Assembly (NCBI GenBank): GCA_002378125.1
Contig: DFRF01000144.1
Location: forward strand, 1 to 26,122
DNA length: 26,122 nt
Reading direction: 5' to 3'
Source: Rhodospirillaceae bacterium UBA3470
GTDB lineage: Bacteria; Pseudomonadota; Alphaproteobacteria; Rhodospirillales; Casp-alpha2
The notes under the pieces were generated by a model. The model did not search any database. It was not told the DNA's origin and was given only the letters and a program-made list of their open reading frames with translations. The position numbers and the translations under genes are program-made. Positions 7,509-17,045 of this stretch are shown here, one piece after another (position 1 is the first letter of the stretch; every line of letters starts with the position of its first letter).

Positions 7509-8515
7509 TGCGCGGCGACGCCGCGAACCCGGGCAATATTCGCGGCCATGCGGAGTGCAGCAATCATGCTTGTCTCATCCGCGACCCCCTTGCCGGCGAT
7601 ATCCAGGGCTGTGCCGTGGTCGGGCGACGTGCGAACGAACGGCAACCCTAGGGTCACATTGACGCCGCCGGAGAAGTCCAGGGTCTTGATGGGGATCAGG
7701 GCCTGGTCGTGATACATGCAGATTGCCACATCGTAGGTTGGGCGCGCCGTCGCTGAGAACATGGTGTCAGGTGGCAAGGGGCCGGAAACCTGAAGGCCGT
7801 CCTGGCGCAGAATATCGATGGCTGGTGTGATGAACCGTGCTTCTTCACGGCCCATAGCGCCATCTTCGCCGGCATGCGGATTCAAACCGGCTACGACAAG
7901 GCGTGGGGTGCTCAGGCCAAAGTCTTGCTCGAGGGCGCGGGCGGTAATCCGGCTTTGTGATAAGATCCGGTTGATGGACAATTCGCTAATGGCTGCACGG
8001 AGACTGAGGTGGGTTGTGATTGGCACGGTTCGTAGGCCATCGCATGTCAACATCATTACCGGCTCGCTATTGGCTCCGGACAGGTGGGCCAGGTATTCTG
8101 TATGACCTGGATAGGTGAACCCGGCACCGTAGAGGTTATGCTTATGGATGGGGTTGGTCACGATTGCGGAAATGGAATTCGTCGTGGCTAAGTCCGCCGC
8201 CTTATCGATTGATGCGATGGCCGCGTTGGCATTCGATTTGTCGAGAACACCTGGTCGCGACGCACAGGGAAGGTCAATGCTGTAAACAGGCAGGGCTTCT
8301 GGGAAGAGTTCGGCCGCGTATTTTGGGTCGTCTACGCGTTCAATCGGAACCGCAAAGCCTAGATCACGGGCAATATTGCGCAACCGGTCCGGATTGTCGA
8401 TGGCAACGAATGGAACCGACAAGTCATTTCGGCGGCGCCAGGATTTGAGCGTTATCTCGCCGCCAATTCCTGCTGGCTCGCCCATGGTCACGGCAATTGG
8501 CTTCAGTGCCAGCAT
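7505..8515 (-). CDS. pdxA: 4-hydroxythreonine-4-phosphate dehydrogenase
   Basis: PdxA oxidises 4-phosphohydroxy-L-threonine in the DXP-dependent pathway to pyridoxal phosphate. The protein is 336 aa, the normal length. The N-terminus AVTMGEPAGIGGE is the family signature. The three metal-binding histidines are H169 (TTHL), H214 (NPHAGEDG) and H269 (MYHDQALIP). PGHTEYLA near 136-143 is also typical. The ATG lies 2 bp after the surA stop and the stop overlaps rsmA, so surA-pdxA-rsmA are probably read as one message. Confidence 0.97.
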   Translation of the reverse strand: MLALKPIAVTMGEPAGIGGEITLKSWRRRNDLSVPFVAIDNPDRLRNIARDLGFAVPIERVDDPKYAAELFPEALPVYSIDLPCASRPGVLDKSNANAAIASIDKAADLATTNSISAIVTNPIHKHNLYGAGFTYPGHTEYLAHLSGANSEPVMMLTCDGLRTVPITTHLSLRAAISELSINRILSQSRITARALEQDFGLSTPRLVVAGLNPHAGEDGAMGREEARFITPAIDILRQDGLQVSGPLPPDTMFSATARPTYDVAICMYHDQALIPIKTLDFSGGVNVTLGLPFVRTSPDHGTALDIAGKGVADETSMIAALRMAANIARVRGVAAQ

Positions 8516-8517
8516 GT

Positions 8518-9825
8518 TTATAATCGGATGTCGATGATCGCCGAGCGGCGGAGGGAGCGTAGGTATTGACGGGCGGCGAGGTTGATCCGCTCAGTGCCTA
8601 ACTGATTACGAATTTTTTTGCCGAGTTCGGCTTTGGTAAACTCTTTGATCTGGGGTTCATCGCGGTCGCAAACCATAATGATCAGGAACCCGTCAGCAAT
8701 TTCCACTGGCGTGCTAGTCTGGTTCTTCTTTAGACCGGATATGGCTTTTTGGATCAAAGGGGAAAGTTTATCGACCTCAATTTTGCCCGGGGAACCCGAG
8801 AGTGATGACCCGTGCTTCTTACCCTGATCTTCCATATCCTTGCACGATCGCGCCTGAGCGCCGATGCCACGAGCTTTTTCGCGAAAGCTGGCCTTAATGT
8901 CTGGGGTGGGGGAAGGCGGAAGCTTTAGATGAATCTGATGTATAACGACAGCCTCTGGCCTATTCGAACGTTTGATCAAAGGTTCAATAGAGCGTTTGTT
9001 CTCGACCTTCAGGATATAGAAGCCGTCAAGGGTTGGTATCGGTTGAGAAACCTCGCCGGGGTGCAATTGTTCGATGGCTTGTGATAATTCCGCGGACAAA
9101 TTTTTCTGTCGTATCCAACCTAATTTGCCGCCGACAGCCGCGGACGCACTTTGTGAAAAATTGTGCGCGATTGCGCCGAATTCGGCGCCGCCTGCCATTT
9201 GTTCGATGAGACGACGCGCTAAAGCCCGGACCTCGGCCATATTACTGTTGCGGCTCAGTGGAAGAAAAATTTCTGAAACCAGGAATTCTGGTTGTCCACG
9301 CTTCGAAATCTCCTCGGAAACAATGTCGTCGATTTCTTGCTCGCTGAAGGAGACGGTCGGGAGGAAAAGTTTTTGCATCAACTTTCGCCAACCGACGCCT
9401 ATTTCTACCCGTTCGGCGATAGCGGCTTTGTCGATGCCGAGGCGTTGCGTAAGTGAAGAGGTTGCGCCCTTCGACAGGCCTGCGCGCCTCTCCCATTGTC
9501 GCAGGCCCCCGAGCACCTCGGCTCGAGAGACCTTAATTTTATTCCTCCGAATTTCCTGTAATTTGAGTCGGTCATCGATGATGTTTCGCAGAATCTGCGG
9601 GGCGAGTCGACTACGGGTCTTCAGGTTGTTATCGAGCTTAGAGAGATAAATAGATAATGTCAGGCGAGATTCGACATCCAATACCGAAATCATCTCATCG
9701 TTGACGATGGCAGCGATCCGCAATCCTCCCTGAGCATGAACGTCCTTAATCGCCATGGCAGTTAACGCGATTACGGTCAGGGTCATATTGATCGAACGGA
9801 TATGCTTGATTGCTGCATCAAACAT
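8518..9825 (-). CDS. surA: SurA-like periplasmic chaperone / peptidylprolyl isomerase
   Basis: SurA escorts outer-membrane proteins, including LptD, through the periplasm. The 435-aa protein has an n-region MFDAAIKHIRSIN, a hydrophobic core (about 14-26) and a likely signal peptidase site after VHA at 31. The SurA N-terminal domain follows. One clear parvulin domain covers about 182-277 (VSEIFLPL to DGFYILKVE, with GGKLGWI). A second, weaker parvulin-like segment lies around 290-385 and includes DGFLIIMVCDRDEP. I chose ATG 9825, which starts 4 bp after the lptD stop and has AAGGTGGA upstream. A GTG at 9840 is possible but would overlap lptD. The sequence is quite diverged from E. coli SurA. 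Confidence 0.87.
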   Translation of the reverse strand: MFDAAIKHIRSINMTLTVIALTAMAIKDVHAQGGLRIAAIVNDEMISVLDVESRLTLSIYLSKLDNNLKTRSRLAPQILRNIIDDRLKLQEIRRNKIKVSRAEVLGGLRQWERRAGLSKGATSSLTQRLGIDKAAIAERVEIGVGWRKLMQKLFLPTVSFSEQEIDDIVSEEISKRGQPEFLVSEIFLPLSRNSNMAEVRALARRLIEQMAGGAEFGAIAHNFSQSASAAVGGKLGWIRQKNLSAELSQAIEQLHPGEVSQPIPTLDGFYILKVENKRSIEPLIKRSNRPEAVVIHQIHLKLPPSPTPDIKASFREKARGIGAQARSCKDMEDQGKKHGSSLSGSPGKIEVDKLSPLIQKAISGLKKNQTSTPVEIADGFLIIMVCDRDEPQIKEFTKAELGKKIRNQLGTERINLAARQYLRSLRRSAIIDIRL

Positions 9826-9829
9826 ATCG

Positions 9830-12535
9830 CTAATTTCCACCTTGCGCAGAGAAGCCGGTTTTGACTTCTCCGATTGTTTTAAGGGTCAAAATGAAATTGA
9901 TTGAGTCAACGGGTTTGATGTCTCGGTCTTCATAGAAGGTTCGATTGATACTGGAACTGAATACCACACATTCATTTTCATAGACCAAATCCATGCGTGC
10001 GGAACGCATTTCACCAGCATCAAGGTCTCGGGTTGCGCTCAGCGAACTCTTCCATTTACGAGTCAATTTCGCCGATCCCACAATGTTAAGTTCTTCCCGT
10101 CCGGCGAATTCACCTTCTTCCTGGCGGTTCAGGAAGATGTAGCTTCCTGAGACGCTATAGGCGGGCACAGTTGCTGAGAATTGCGCTTCATTCCGGTTTG
10201 GACTCAGATTGTCGGTTGCCAACCGCGTTCTGTAGAGTAAGTCCACATGAGAATTTGGCGAAAACTCGACCTTGCCGACCAAGTCCGACAAGTTGTCGTT
10301 CAGGCCGGAACCTTTACCGAATGTTGAATCATCTTTTAAGCGATATGACTGTCCGAAGAAGACACTGGACCGGTGGCCGATATCACCGGTTAGGGCCCAT
10401 TGCAGGCCATAGTTGATGCGTGGCCCGCCCTCAAGTCTATCAATACCCGTAAATCGGTTATCCAAAAACAAATTGGTTTCATCAAATTCCAGTTCGGTAC
10501 TGTCTTCATTAGGAATTTTGTTGGAGTTTCCTCCATAGGGACGAAGAACTATAGAAGCGACCGGTTCGATAGTTTGACTGGCGTTTCCCGAGCGCCTAAT
10601 CATTGGGCGGCTCCAATCGATAGCAGCATACGGGACCGTTCGATAACTGAAGCCATTGTATGAATCGACGTCATTGGCTCGTTCGAGGCCATTGACCTGA
10701 TAGAAGTCGGCGTTCAGACCGAGTGTCATCTTGATCGAATCACCAAACTCCGTGATCTGAGGACGCTCCCATCGCGGATGAAATGACATCCGACGGGTAT
10801 CCATGCCCTCGGCTCGCGTTAGCGCCAAGACATTAACGTCTAAAAATGACCGACCGCCAATACTGTCGTGCATGCCGACGTGATTGAAATCGAGCAATGG
10901 AAGAACAATGGGAATATCGTCCGCGATATCGTTTTCTTCCAAGCCCTGGAAGGCATGAGTGCTGGCACTGAAGTAGCTTTGGGAGCGAAATGCCTCAGCG
11001 AAGAATTGGCTGTTCAAAGATTGTGGTGATGCAAAACCGTAACGCCGCATGTAGGTGTTGTCGGTGGTGCGTTCGAGATCAAATCCCCAACGCCATGTGC
11101 GATTGATGTCGAAACGCGCCTCGGCATCTAGGTGTCCGCGCACACCCATGTCGCCGTCTGTTGTATTGAATTCGTCTTCTGAATTGTCGGTGATGCTCGC
11201 GTCGATATCAATCGAACCCTTGTGCGCGCGGTTACGGTATTCGACGGCCAGCACTGGGAATTCATTGGTCATCAGGATTGGGGTGATGGTGGCGTCCTGG
11301 TGCGGCGATATACTCCAAAAGTAGGGCGTTTCCAGCACGATGCCAAAATCCGAAGAACTACCGTAGGTCGGGAACAGAAAACCGGACTGGCGCTGTATTG
11401 TTGGATCCGGGTGGCGGAAATAAGGCGTGTAGAACACCGGCAATCCGAACATTTCCAGCCAAGCATCGCGATACTCCACGATCTTTTTATCCTTATCGTG
11501 AATGACGCGAACCGCTTTGATCTGCCAGAGCGGTGGTCGATCCGGGTTGTCTTCGCAGAGGTTACAAGGCGAATACGTGGCCTTTCTCAATTCCGTGACA
11601 CGCTCGGCGGTACGGTGGGCGCTGGCGCCGACAATGCGGGCACGGTCCTGGAGAATTACGCCGATGTTCTCGACGATCCCATCTTTCAAATCGCCAGTGA
11701 CCTCCATCCGGTTACCAAAAATCTGTTCGCCTGTTTTCTCCAATATTGTCACATTTCCCGTTGCCGTAACGATGTCAGTTTTTTGGCTGTAGGATATGGT
11801 GTCGGCGAGCAATGTGCGGCCATCATGACGAATCTCCACATTGCCCGATGCCGTGACAATTTCTTTCTCCTGGTCAAAAGTCATCTGATCTGCTGCTAGA
11901 GTTACCGGAGGTTCGTCGCCCAATACCGGTTGCGATATTGGCGCTGCGGGTGCGGACAGTTGAGGTGAAATTAATTGCGGTGACGCGATCCGACTTGATC
12001 CGGTGAACGTTGGTGAAGGTGCGATTAATGTTCCCAGCGGGCGGTCTTCTGTTGCGGAAGGCGGTCGGGCGACGGGGACGATTACTGATGGTGTAAGTGG
12101 CCGCGAAACTATCAATGGTGGCACGATGTGCGACGTGGCTGGCTGCGTAGGCTCTTCCTCACGTAGCAGAATGCCAAGCGGGCGGTCAGGGGATGCAGAG
12201 CCTGACTGATTAAATTTTAGCACCTCTTGTGAAGGCGGGGTGAAGCTTTCGCCGATTAGCTGACTACGCAGAGGTATCATTGGCGTGGGCGTTGCCGGTG
12301 CGCCCGTCTTGGTGATTAAGACACCAAGGGGACGCTGTGTCCTATCGTCGGCGCTAGGCGGGGCGATTGTCACGGGACTGGCCAGAACCGGTTGTTCCGG
12401 TACGAGTGGAGATATCAAGAGTCCCAAGGGACGGTCAACTTCGGGGGCAGCCGCCGTGGCGTGCCAAGGGCCAGCAAGTAACGCCATTCCCAGGGTGGCA
12501 ATCAATAAATAGAGGTGGCGCGAGAGATGGTGCAT
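9830..12535 (-). CDS. lptD: LPS-assembly protein LptD with an extended N-terminal region
   Basis: LptD is the outer-membrane beta-barrel that inserts LPS into the outer leaflet. The protein is 901 aa. A signal peptide covers about 1-29. Residues 30-210 form a proline-rich, low-complexity stretch with four RPLGxL(I/L) repeats. The OstA/LptA-like jellyroll begins near 211 (VTLAADQMTFDQEKEIVTASG), and YSPCNLCEDNPDRPPLWQIK holds the CxxC pair C324/C327. The barrel follows, ending EDRDIKPVDSINFILTLKTIGEV, typical of alphaproteobacterial LptD. The long linker before the jellyroll is the unusual part. The start lies 9 bp after the lptG stop, and surA begins 4 bp after the lptD stop. Confidence 0.95.
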   Translation of the reverse strand: MHHLSRHLYLLIATLGMALLAGPWHATAAAPEVDRPLGLLISPLVPEQPVLASPVTIAPPSADDRTQRPLGVLITKTGAPATPTPMIPLRSQLIGESFTPPSQEVLKFNQSGSASPDRPLGILLREEEPTQPATSHIVPPLIVSRPLTPSVIVPVARPPSATEDRPLGTLIAPSPTFTGSSRIASPQLISPQLSAPAAPISQPVLGDEPPVTLAADQMTFDQEKEIVTASGNVEIRHDGRTLLADTISYSQKTDIVTATGNVTILEKTGEQIFGNRMEVTGDLKDGIVENIGVILQDRARIVGASAHRTAERVTELRKATYSPCNLCEDNPDRPPLWQIKAVRVIHDKDKKIVEYRDAWLEMFGLPVFYTPYFRHPDPTIQRQSGFLFPTYGSSSDFGIVLETPYFWSISPHQDATITPILMTNEFPVLAVEYRNRAHKGSIDIDASITDNSEDEFNTTDGDMGVRGHLDAEARFDINRTWRWGFDLERTTDNTYMRRYGFASPQSLNSQFFAEAFRSQSYFSASTHAFQGLEENDIADDIPIVLPLLDFNHVGMHDSIGGRSFLDVNVLALTRAEGMDTRRMSFHPRWERPQITEFGDSIKMTLGLNADFYQVNGLERANDVDSYNGFSYRTVPYAAIDWSRPMIRRSGNASQTIEPVASIVLRPYGGNSNKIPNEDSTELEFDETNLFLDNRFTGIDRLEGGPRINYGLQWALTGDIGHRSSVFFGQSYRLKDDSTFGKGSGLNDNLSDLVGKVEFSPNSHVDLLYRTRLATDNLSPNRNEAQFSATVPAYSVSGSYIFLNRQEEGEFAGREELNIVGSAKLTRKWKSSLSATRDLDAGEMRSARMDLVYENECVVFSSSINRTFYEDRDIKPVDSINFILTLKTIGEVKTGFSAQGGN
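12023..12436 (-). repeat. Four RPLGxL repeats encoded in the LptD N-terminal linker
   Basis: The copies are DRPLGLLI (residues 34-41), QRPLGVLI (67-74), DRPLGILL (117-124) and DRPLGTLI (164-171). They are separated by 25-42 residues of Pro/Ser/Thr/Ala-rich sequence. A weaker RPLTPS occurs at 145-150. Codons differ between copies (for example CGTCCC and CGCCCG for Arg-Pro), so this is not a recent DNA duplication. Confidence 0.8.
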
Positions 12536-12544
12536 TTTTCGTTC

Positions 12545-13645
12545 TTAGCCGTCTTCCATATGGAGGAGCGAGGTCAGTCCGAGCAGCAGAGCGACACCCG
12601 ATGGCGACCAAGCCGCCAATGTGACGGGGATGCTATCCGACAGGCCTAGGGCGAAGACCACGTCCGAGAAGAAATAGAGTGCAAATCCAGTCAGAACGCC
12701 GCCGCCAATTACATAGGTGGTTGCTCCTCGTCGCGAATGTCGGAGGGTAAAGGCCGCGCCAATGAGAACCATGGCAACCATCAACAAAGGCGCGGCGAGA
12801 AGACCGTGCCAATGTAAGCGGTGGCGAAGCGCCGAAAATCCCGCCGATTCTAGAGTATTGATGAACCCAGGCAGATCCCAGAACGACATTGTCTCCGGGG
12901 GCGCGAAACTGTCTTGAATTTTGTCGAGGGTAAGGTCCGTGTCTAACAAATAGGCCTCTTCATGAACCGCAGGCTTCTCGGGTTCGTAGATCCACGCATC
13001 GCCAACGTGCCAGAATCCGTCTTCGAGGCGTGCTGACTTGGCATCAATTCGCATAAAGAAGGAACCTGATCTGGCGTACATGAAGACCACCAGGTTGTTT
13101 AGCTCGAGATCTTCTTCATTCTGAACGACGCGTTCCGCATGGATCACGGACTGACCCTTAACATTGGACTGGCGTAACCATATCGAGGAACCGGAAAGGG
13201 TCAACAAATGGCGGGAACCCTGAAAGTGGGCAGCCTCCAACTGTTCGAAGCGCGACAGTGTATTGGAGGCGATGTGGTTGACCGTCGTGATTTGAAAGAT
13301 TCCCAGCATCGCGGCAATGGTCACTGGCGGCAAAAGAAACTGCCACGCAGAAACCCCGGAGCCACGTGTAACAACCAGTTCGTTTGAGCGTGTCAGGCGC
13401 CAAAAACACGCCATACCGGCGAACAGAACCGCAAACGGGAAGATTTCTTGGCACATGTAAGGAAGTTTCAGCAGCGCCATTTCAAGAACCATACCGAAAT
13501 CAATGTGCGGCTTGGAAGCCGAACGGCGCATCAGCTCCACAGTGTCGAACAACAGAACCAGTAGCATGAAGAGGGACAGCAGCATCAAGAAGGCGGCGAT
13601 GAAATGCCGTCCGACATACAATGACAGGGTAGATGACAATCGCAT
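12545..13645 (-). CDS. lptG: LPS export ABC transporter permease LptG
   Basis: LptG and LptF form the membrane part of the LptB2FG transporter that extracts LPS from the inner membrane. The protein is 366 aa, the family size. Three N-terminal membrane helices (about 12-34, 60-82 and 102-122) precede a periplasmic jellyroll (roughly 130-260). Three C-terminal helices follow (about 282-302, 311-330 and 340-360). NELVVTRGSGVSAWQFLLPP near 88-107 is the conserved YjgP/YjgQ coupling region. HRLHWHGLLAAPLLMVAMVLIG at the C-terminal side, near the expected position, is also typical of LptG. The gene lies 8 bp after lptF and 9 bp before lptD. Confidence 0.96.
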   Translation of the reverse strand: MRLSSTLSLYVGRHFIAAFLMLLSLFMLLVLLFDTVELMRRSASKPHIDFGMVLEMALLKLPYMCQEIFPFAVLFAGMACFWRLTRSNELVVTRGSGVSAWQFLLPPVTIAAMLGIFQITTVNHIASNTLSRFEQLEAAHFQGSRHLLTLSGSSIWLRQSNVKGQSVIHAERVVQNEEDLELNNLVVFMYARSGSFFMRIDAKSARLEDGFWHVGDAWIYEPEKPAVHEEAYLLDTDLTLDKIQDSFAPPETMSFWDLPGFINTLESAGFSALRHRLHWHGLLAAPLLMVAMVLIGAAFTLRHSRRGATTYVIGGGVLTGFALYFFSDVVFALGLSDSIPVTLAAWSPSGVALLLGLTSLLHMEDG

Positions 13646-13653
13646 CCGAGCCC

Positions 13654-14766
13654 CTATGCCATCGCTACTTTAGTCGTCGGTCGGTAATTGGGCGTCCGAA
13701 CCATGAAGTAAATACTACCCAATAAGGCGAAAAGTGAATGCAAATAGATGAGCGGAACCAAACGCAAGTTCTTTGCTGATATGTTCTCAAGGCCGAGCGT
13801 ACTGATCAGCAGACTGACCATTAGCGCGATGCTGACTAGGATGCGCTTCGTCTGAGATCTTCGGCTGAACCCCCCGGAAATCAAGCATGCCAGGGCGATG
13901 AACGTCAAAATCAGCGCTTGGAGCGGAGAAACCAGCCGCTTGTGTCCCTCGACAATGAATTTTCCGCGGTCTTCGACCGAAATATTCTCGTCTTCCGGGT
14001 TGAATAGTTCCGATAGATGGCGTTCTCGCGCCTCGATATGGCGGTCTGCGCTGCCGTCTTTCCTGCCGTCGATTTCCAGGACGTGTCGGTCAAAATAGAG
14101 AACCGAGAGCCGGTTGGTCTGCGGGTTAACGACCTGTCGGTTCCCATCAAACATGACAACACGGGCACCGTCCTTGGTTTCGACGAGGGCGCCGCGTGCC
14201 GCCATGATTGTGAACTGGTTATCCCGGTCATCTTTGTCGTGATAGAGGATGCCATGCAGTTCCCCCTCAGCTGTCCGTTCCCTGACATAGACGGTTTTGC
14301 CGTTTGGCAGTTCATTGAACGCGCCTTCCCTGAGCAGAATATGTGAGTAATTATAGCGGATATCCCATTGCATCTGCCGGAACATTCGGTAGGACTCCGG
14401 AATGAGGTACAGGTTTAGGAAATACCCTACTCCAAGCACCAAAAACGCAAGAATGACCGCGGGTTTCGCCAACGCCATCTGCCCCAGGCCAGAGGCCCGC
14501 ATAACTACCAATTCCCGGTCCATAATCAGTTTGGCATAGATAAAGACGACAACGCAGAACAGCGCGATGGGTAGGATGACAGGTAGAAAATTCGGCAGCA
14601 TCAAGAGCGTCAGATAGACGAATGTACCGGCGTCGACGCCCCGGTTAACGATCAGCTCAACTAGCCGAAGGCTCTGCGATAGCCAAATGATGCACGTGAA
14701 GCAGATGGTGACAAATACCATGCCCACGAACAGCTGCTGAAAGACGTAGCGTGAAAATCCGTTCAT
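13654..14766 (-). CDS. lptF: LPS export ABC transporter permease LptF
   Basis: LptF is the partner of LptG. The protein is 370 aa from ATG 14766 and begins MNGFSRYVFQQLFVGMVFVT, a normal family N-terminus. A GTG at 14796 would add ten residues (380 aa) but has no Shine-Dalgarno. The same layout is seen as in LptG: three helices, a periplasmic domain, then three helices. The cytosolic coupling stretch MDRELVVMRASGLGQMALAKP is conserved. The last part includes VSPLQALILTFIALACLISGGFSRR. The 86-bp region upstream is AT-rich and probably holds the operon promoter, but I could not pick convincing boxes. Confidence 0.95.
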   Translation of the reverse strand: MNGFSRYVFQQLFVGMVFVTICFTCIIWLSQSLRLVELIVNRGVDAGTFVYLTLLMLPNFLPVILPIALFCVVVFIYAKLIMDRELVVMRASGLGQMALAKPAVILAFLVLGVGYFLNLYLIPESYRMFRQMQWDIRYNYSHILLREGAFNELPNGKTVYVRERTAEGELHGILYHDKDDRDNQFTIMAARGALVETKDGARVVMFDGNRQVVNPQTNRLSVLYFDRHVLEIDGRKDGSADRHIEARERHLSELFNPEDENISVEDRGKFIVEGHKRLVSPLQALILTFIALACLISGGFSRRSQTKRILVSIALMVSLLISTLGLENISAKNLRLVPLIYLHSLFALLGSIYFMVRTPNYRPTTKVAMA

Positions 14767-14852
14767 GCGAGCCCAAATCCAAATTTTTGCACGCACAAAG
14801 TGATAGAAAAGGTTAGAAAAATCAAGACTTAAGGGCGATTCCCAACGGTCCG

Positions 14853-16625
14853 TTAGGCATGGAACACGGCGGTTTGGACAACCGGGGCGCCTGCTATCAC
14901 AATCTCGGCTAGGGTACCGGTTTCGACAACATGATGGTCAATGAAAAACCGTGTTGTGGCGATCTTCGAGGCGCGGAACGGTCCATCATCCATGCTCAGG
15001 ACTAAACCGTGAGCCCGTGCCATCAACCATCCACCACTGGTCACGGCCAACAGCTTGAGGAACGGTACGGCGCTAGCCGCCACGGTACCGGGGTCGCGAC
15101 CCCAGGTGTCGACTACCCAGCTAGTGGTTTTTTCCAAATCATCGATAGCACCCAAAACCCGCGTTTGAATATGCGCTAAGGCATCGTCATCGGTCTCAAG
15201 CGACATGATGTCCGCGCGCATATCGGCGATTAGGTCGCGAATGCTCTCACCGTTCTCTCGTCCAATCTTGCGGCCGACCAAGTCGTTTGCCTGAATACCA
15301 TTGGTGCCTTCGTAAATGGAGGTGATCCGCGCATCCCGATAATATTGGGCGGCGCCTGTCTCCTCGATAAACCCCATGCCCCCGTGGATCTGGATGCCGG
15401 TGCTCGTGACGTCGATGCTGGTATCGCTGCCCCATGCTTTTACGACGGGCGTCAGCAGGTCGACGCGCGCCTGCGCCGCTTTCCTCCGCTCCGCGTCCGC
15501 GTGACGTTCCGCCGCGTCCAACTCTGCCGCTACGTAGTAGGCCAACGCCCGTGTGGCTTCGGTTTGGGCCTTCATATCCAACAGCATGCGGCGCACGTCT
15601 GGATGTTCGATAATCGCCACCGGCTCTGGGGAGCTGCCATCGATCTTACGGCTTTGAACGCGTTCACGGGCGTAGGCGAGGGCGTGTTGGTAGGCTCGCT
15701 CACTTATGCCTACGCCTTGCAGACCCACGCTTAGGCGTTCGTTGTTCATCATCGTGAACATGTACGCGAGGCCCATGTTCTCTTCGCCGACTAGGTAGCC
15801 GATGGCACCGCCGTCATCTCCATAGGACATGACTGCCGTGGGACTGGCGTTGATGCCAAGCTTATGCTCGATGGATACACACCGCAGGTCGTTCCGGTCG
15901 CCCAAACTGACGTCGACGTTGACCAGATACTTGGGCACCAAGAATAGCGAAATGCCACGCACGCCATCCGGCGCATCAGGCAGACGGGCAAGAACCATAT
16001 GGATGATATTCTCCGACAGGTCATGTTCGCCAAAGGTAATGTATATCTTGGTGCCGGAGATGCGGTAGTGATCGCCCTCGGGGACCGCTTTAGTCCGCAG
16101 CAGTCCCAGGTCGGTTCCGGCCTGGGGCTCGGTCAGGTTCATGGTCCCGGTCCAAACACCGGAAATAAGTTTCTCAAGATAGGTCGCCTTTAACTCTTCA
16201 GACCCATGGTGACTTAGGAGTTCGACGGCGCCGAGGGTCAACATGGGGTTGAGCATGAAGGACAAATTCGAGGCGTGATAGATCTCGGAAACTGAGGTCG
16301 CCAGCAGCCACGGTAGCGCCTGGCCACCGTAATGCGCATCGCAGGGAAGACCGTTCCAGCCGCCTTCGATGAATTGCGTATATGCTTCCTTGAAACCCTT
16401 TGGCGTCCGGACGATCCCGTTTTCCAGCACGCACCCCTCGATATCACCGGAATGGTTAAGGGGCGCCAGGACCTCTGATCCAAACTTTCCGGCTTCCTCA
16501 AGGATTGCATCGACGAGGTCCGACGTTGTCTCTTCGCACCCGGGAAGGGCGGTGACCTGTTCCAGACCGACGAGGTCATTGATGACAAACCGTATGTCGT
16601 CCAAAGGCGCGGTGTAATCAGCCAT
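14853..16625 (-). CDS. Acyl-CoA dehydrogenase, long DmdC-like type
   Basis: This FAD enzyme introduces a C2-C3 double bond into an acyl-CoA. At 590 aa it is longer than classical acyl-CoA dehydrogenases (about 380) and matches the group with an extra C-terminal domain, which includes DmdC (3-methylmercaptopropionyl-CoA dehydrogenase). Visible are the FAD/substrate segment NLTEPQAGTDLG (163-174), the middle-domain stretch RISGTKIYITFGEHDL (188-203), and the C-terminal catalytic region IQIHGGMGFIEE with IYEGTNGIQANDL, whose E439 fits the catalytic base. AAGGA lies about 9 bp before the ATG. The substrate is not evident. No other dmd gene is seen here, so DmdC is only a family resemblance. Confidence 0.92.
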   Translation of the reverse strand: MADYTAPLDDIRFVINDLVGLEQVTALPGCEETTSDLVDAILEEAGKFGSEVLAPLNHSGDIEGCVLENGIVRTPKGFKEAYTQFIEGGWNGLPCDAHYGGQALPWLLATSVSEIYHASNLSFMLNPMLTLGAVELLSHHGSEELKATYLEKLISGVWTGTMNLTEPQAGTDLGLLRTKAVPEGDHYRISGTKIYITFGEHDLSENIIHMVLARLPDAPDGVRGISLFLVPKYLVNVDVSLGDRNDLRCVSIEHKLGINASPTAVMSYGDDGGAIGYLVGEENMGLAYMFTMMNNERLSVGLQGVGISERAYQHALAYARERVQSRKIDGSSPEPVAIIEHPDVRRMLLDMKAQTEATRALAYYVAAELDAAERHADAERRKAAQARVDLLTPVVKAWGSDTSIDVTSTGIQIHGGMGFIEETGAAQYYRDARITSIYEGTNGIQANDLVGRKIGRENGESIRDLIADMRADIMSLETDDDALAHIQTRVLGAIDDLEKTTSWVVDTWGRDPGTVAASAVPFLKLLAVTSGGWLMARAHGLVLSMDDGPFRASKIATTRFFIDHHVVETGTLAEIVIAGAPVVQTAVFHA

Positions 16626-16654
16626 ATTCAGGTTCCTTACTCATCTGTCGCGTA

Positions 16655-16683
16655 AAAATAGGCGGGGTGCTCCGGGGTCGCAA
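16655..16683 (-). promoter_or_regulatory. Possible promoter of the acyl-CoA dehydrogenase gene
   Basis: On the minus strand, TTGCGA (16683-16678) and TATTTT (16660-16655) are 17 bp apart, with four of six consensus matches each. Transcription would start near 16648, about 23 bases before the ATG. This fits the 75-bp gap after azlD. Confidence 0.4.
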
Positions 16684-16700
16684 GGACCGGAATGAGGGGA

Positions 16701-17045
16701 TTAGAGATCACGCCATATGCTCAAGGCGGCGAGCGTCAAGACGCCGGCGAGTGTGCTCGGAAGAAGGCGGTGGCGAAAGAGGAAAAACACTACGATCGCA
16801 CCGCCGACGGCAAGAATCCGATCGAGCAATAACGTGTCGCCAAGAGGCGTAGAGGGGAAGAAGATGGCGCGCACCATAAGGCCGCCAACCAAGGCCTGAC
16901 CGACACAGGAAAACCAGTGAAAGATCGGCGTATCTGCCTGGATGTGACCGGAAATGGCGACGCCTGCCAGGCGTGTTAGGAAAGCGGCCGCAAACGCGAC
17001 GCCCAAGAGTACTAAGAGATCAGTGGGGGATATCTCTCCGATCAT
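16701..17045 (-). CDS. azlD: AzlD family branched-chain amino acid export subunit
   Basis: AzlD is the small partner of AzlC in a two-subunit exporter of branched-chain amino acids (also called BrnE/BrnF). The protein is 114 aa with about four hydrophobic segments (around 8-25, 45-62, 73-90 and 95-110). The N-terminal AAFLTRLAG and the middle VGQALVGGLMVRAIF fit the AzlD family. Its ATG overlaps the azlC stop as ATGA, so the two are probably made together in fixed ratio. Confidence 0.85.
   Translation of the reverse strand: MIGEISPTDLLVLLGVAFAAAFLTRLAGVAISGHIQADTPIFHWFSCVGQALVGGLMVRAIFFPSTPLGDTLLLDRILAVGGAIVVFFLFRHRLLPSTLAGVLTLAALSIWRDL

Noticed and set aside
9074..9649. 191-aa open frame on the + strand opposite surA
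   Set aside because: Low-complexity Ser/Arg/Ile-rich shadow of the surA codons.
11222..11899. 225-aa open frame on the + strand opposite lptD
   Set aside because: Shadow of the lptD reading frame; the lptD frame has clear family motifs and the antisense frame has none.
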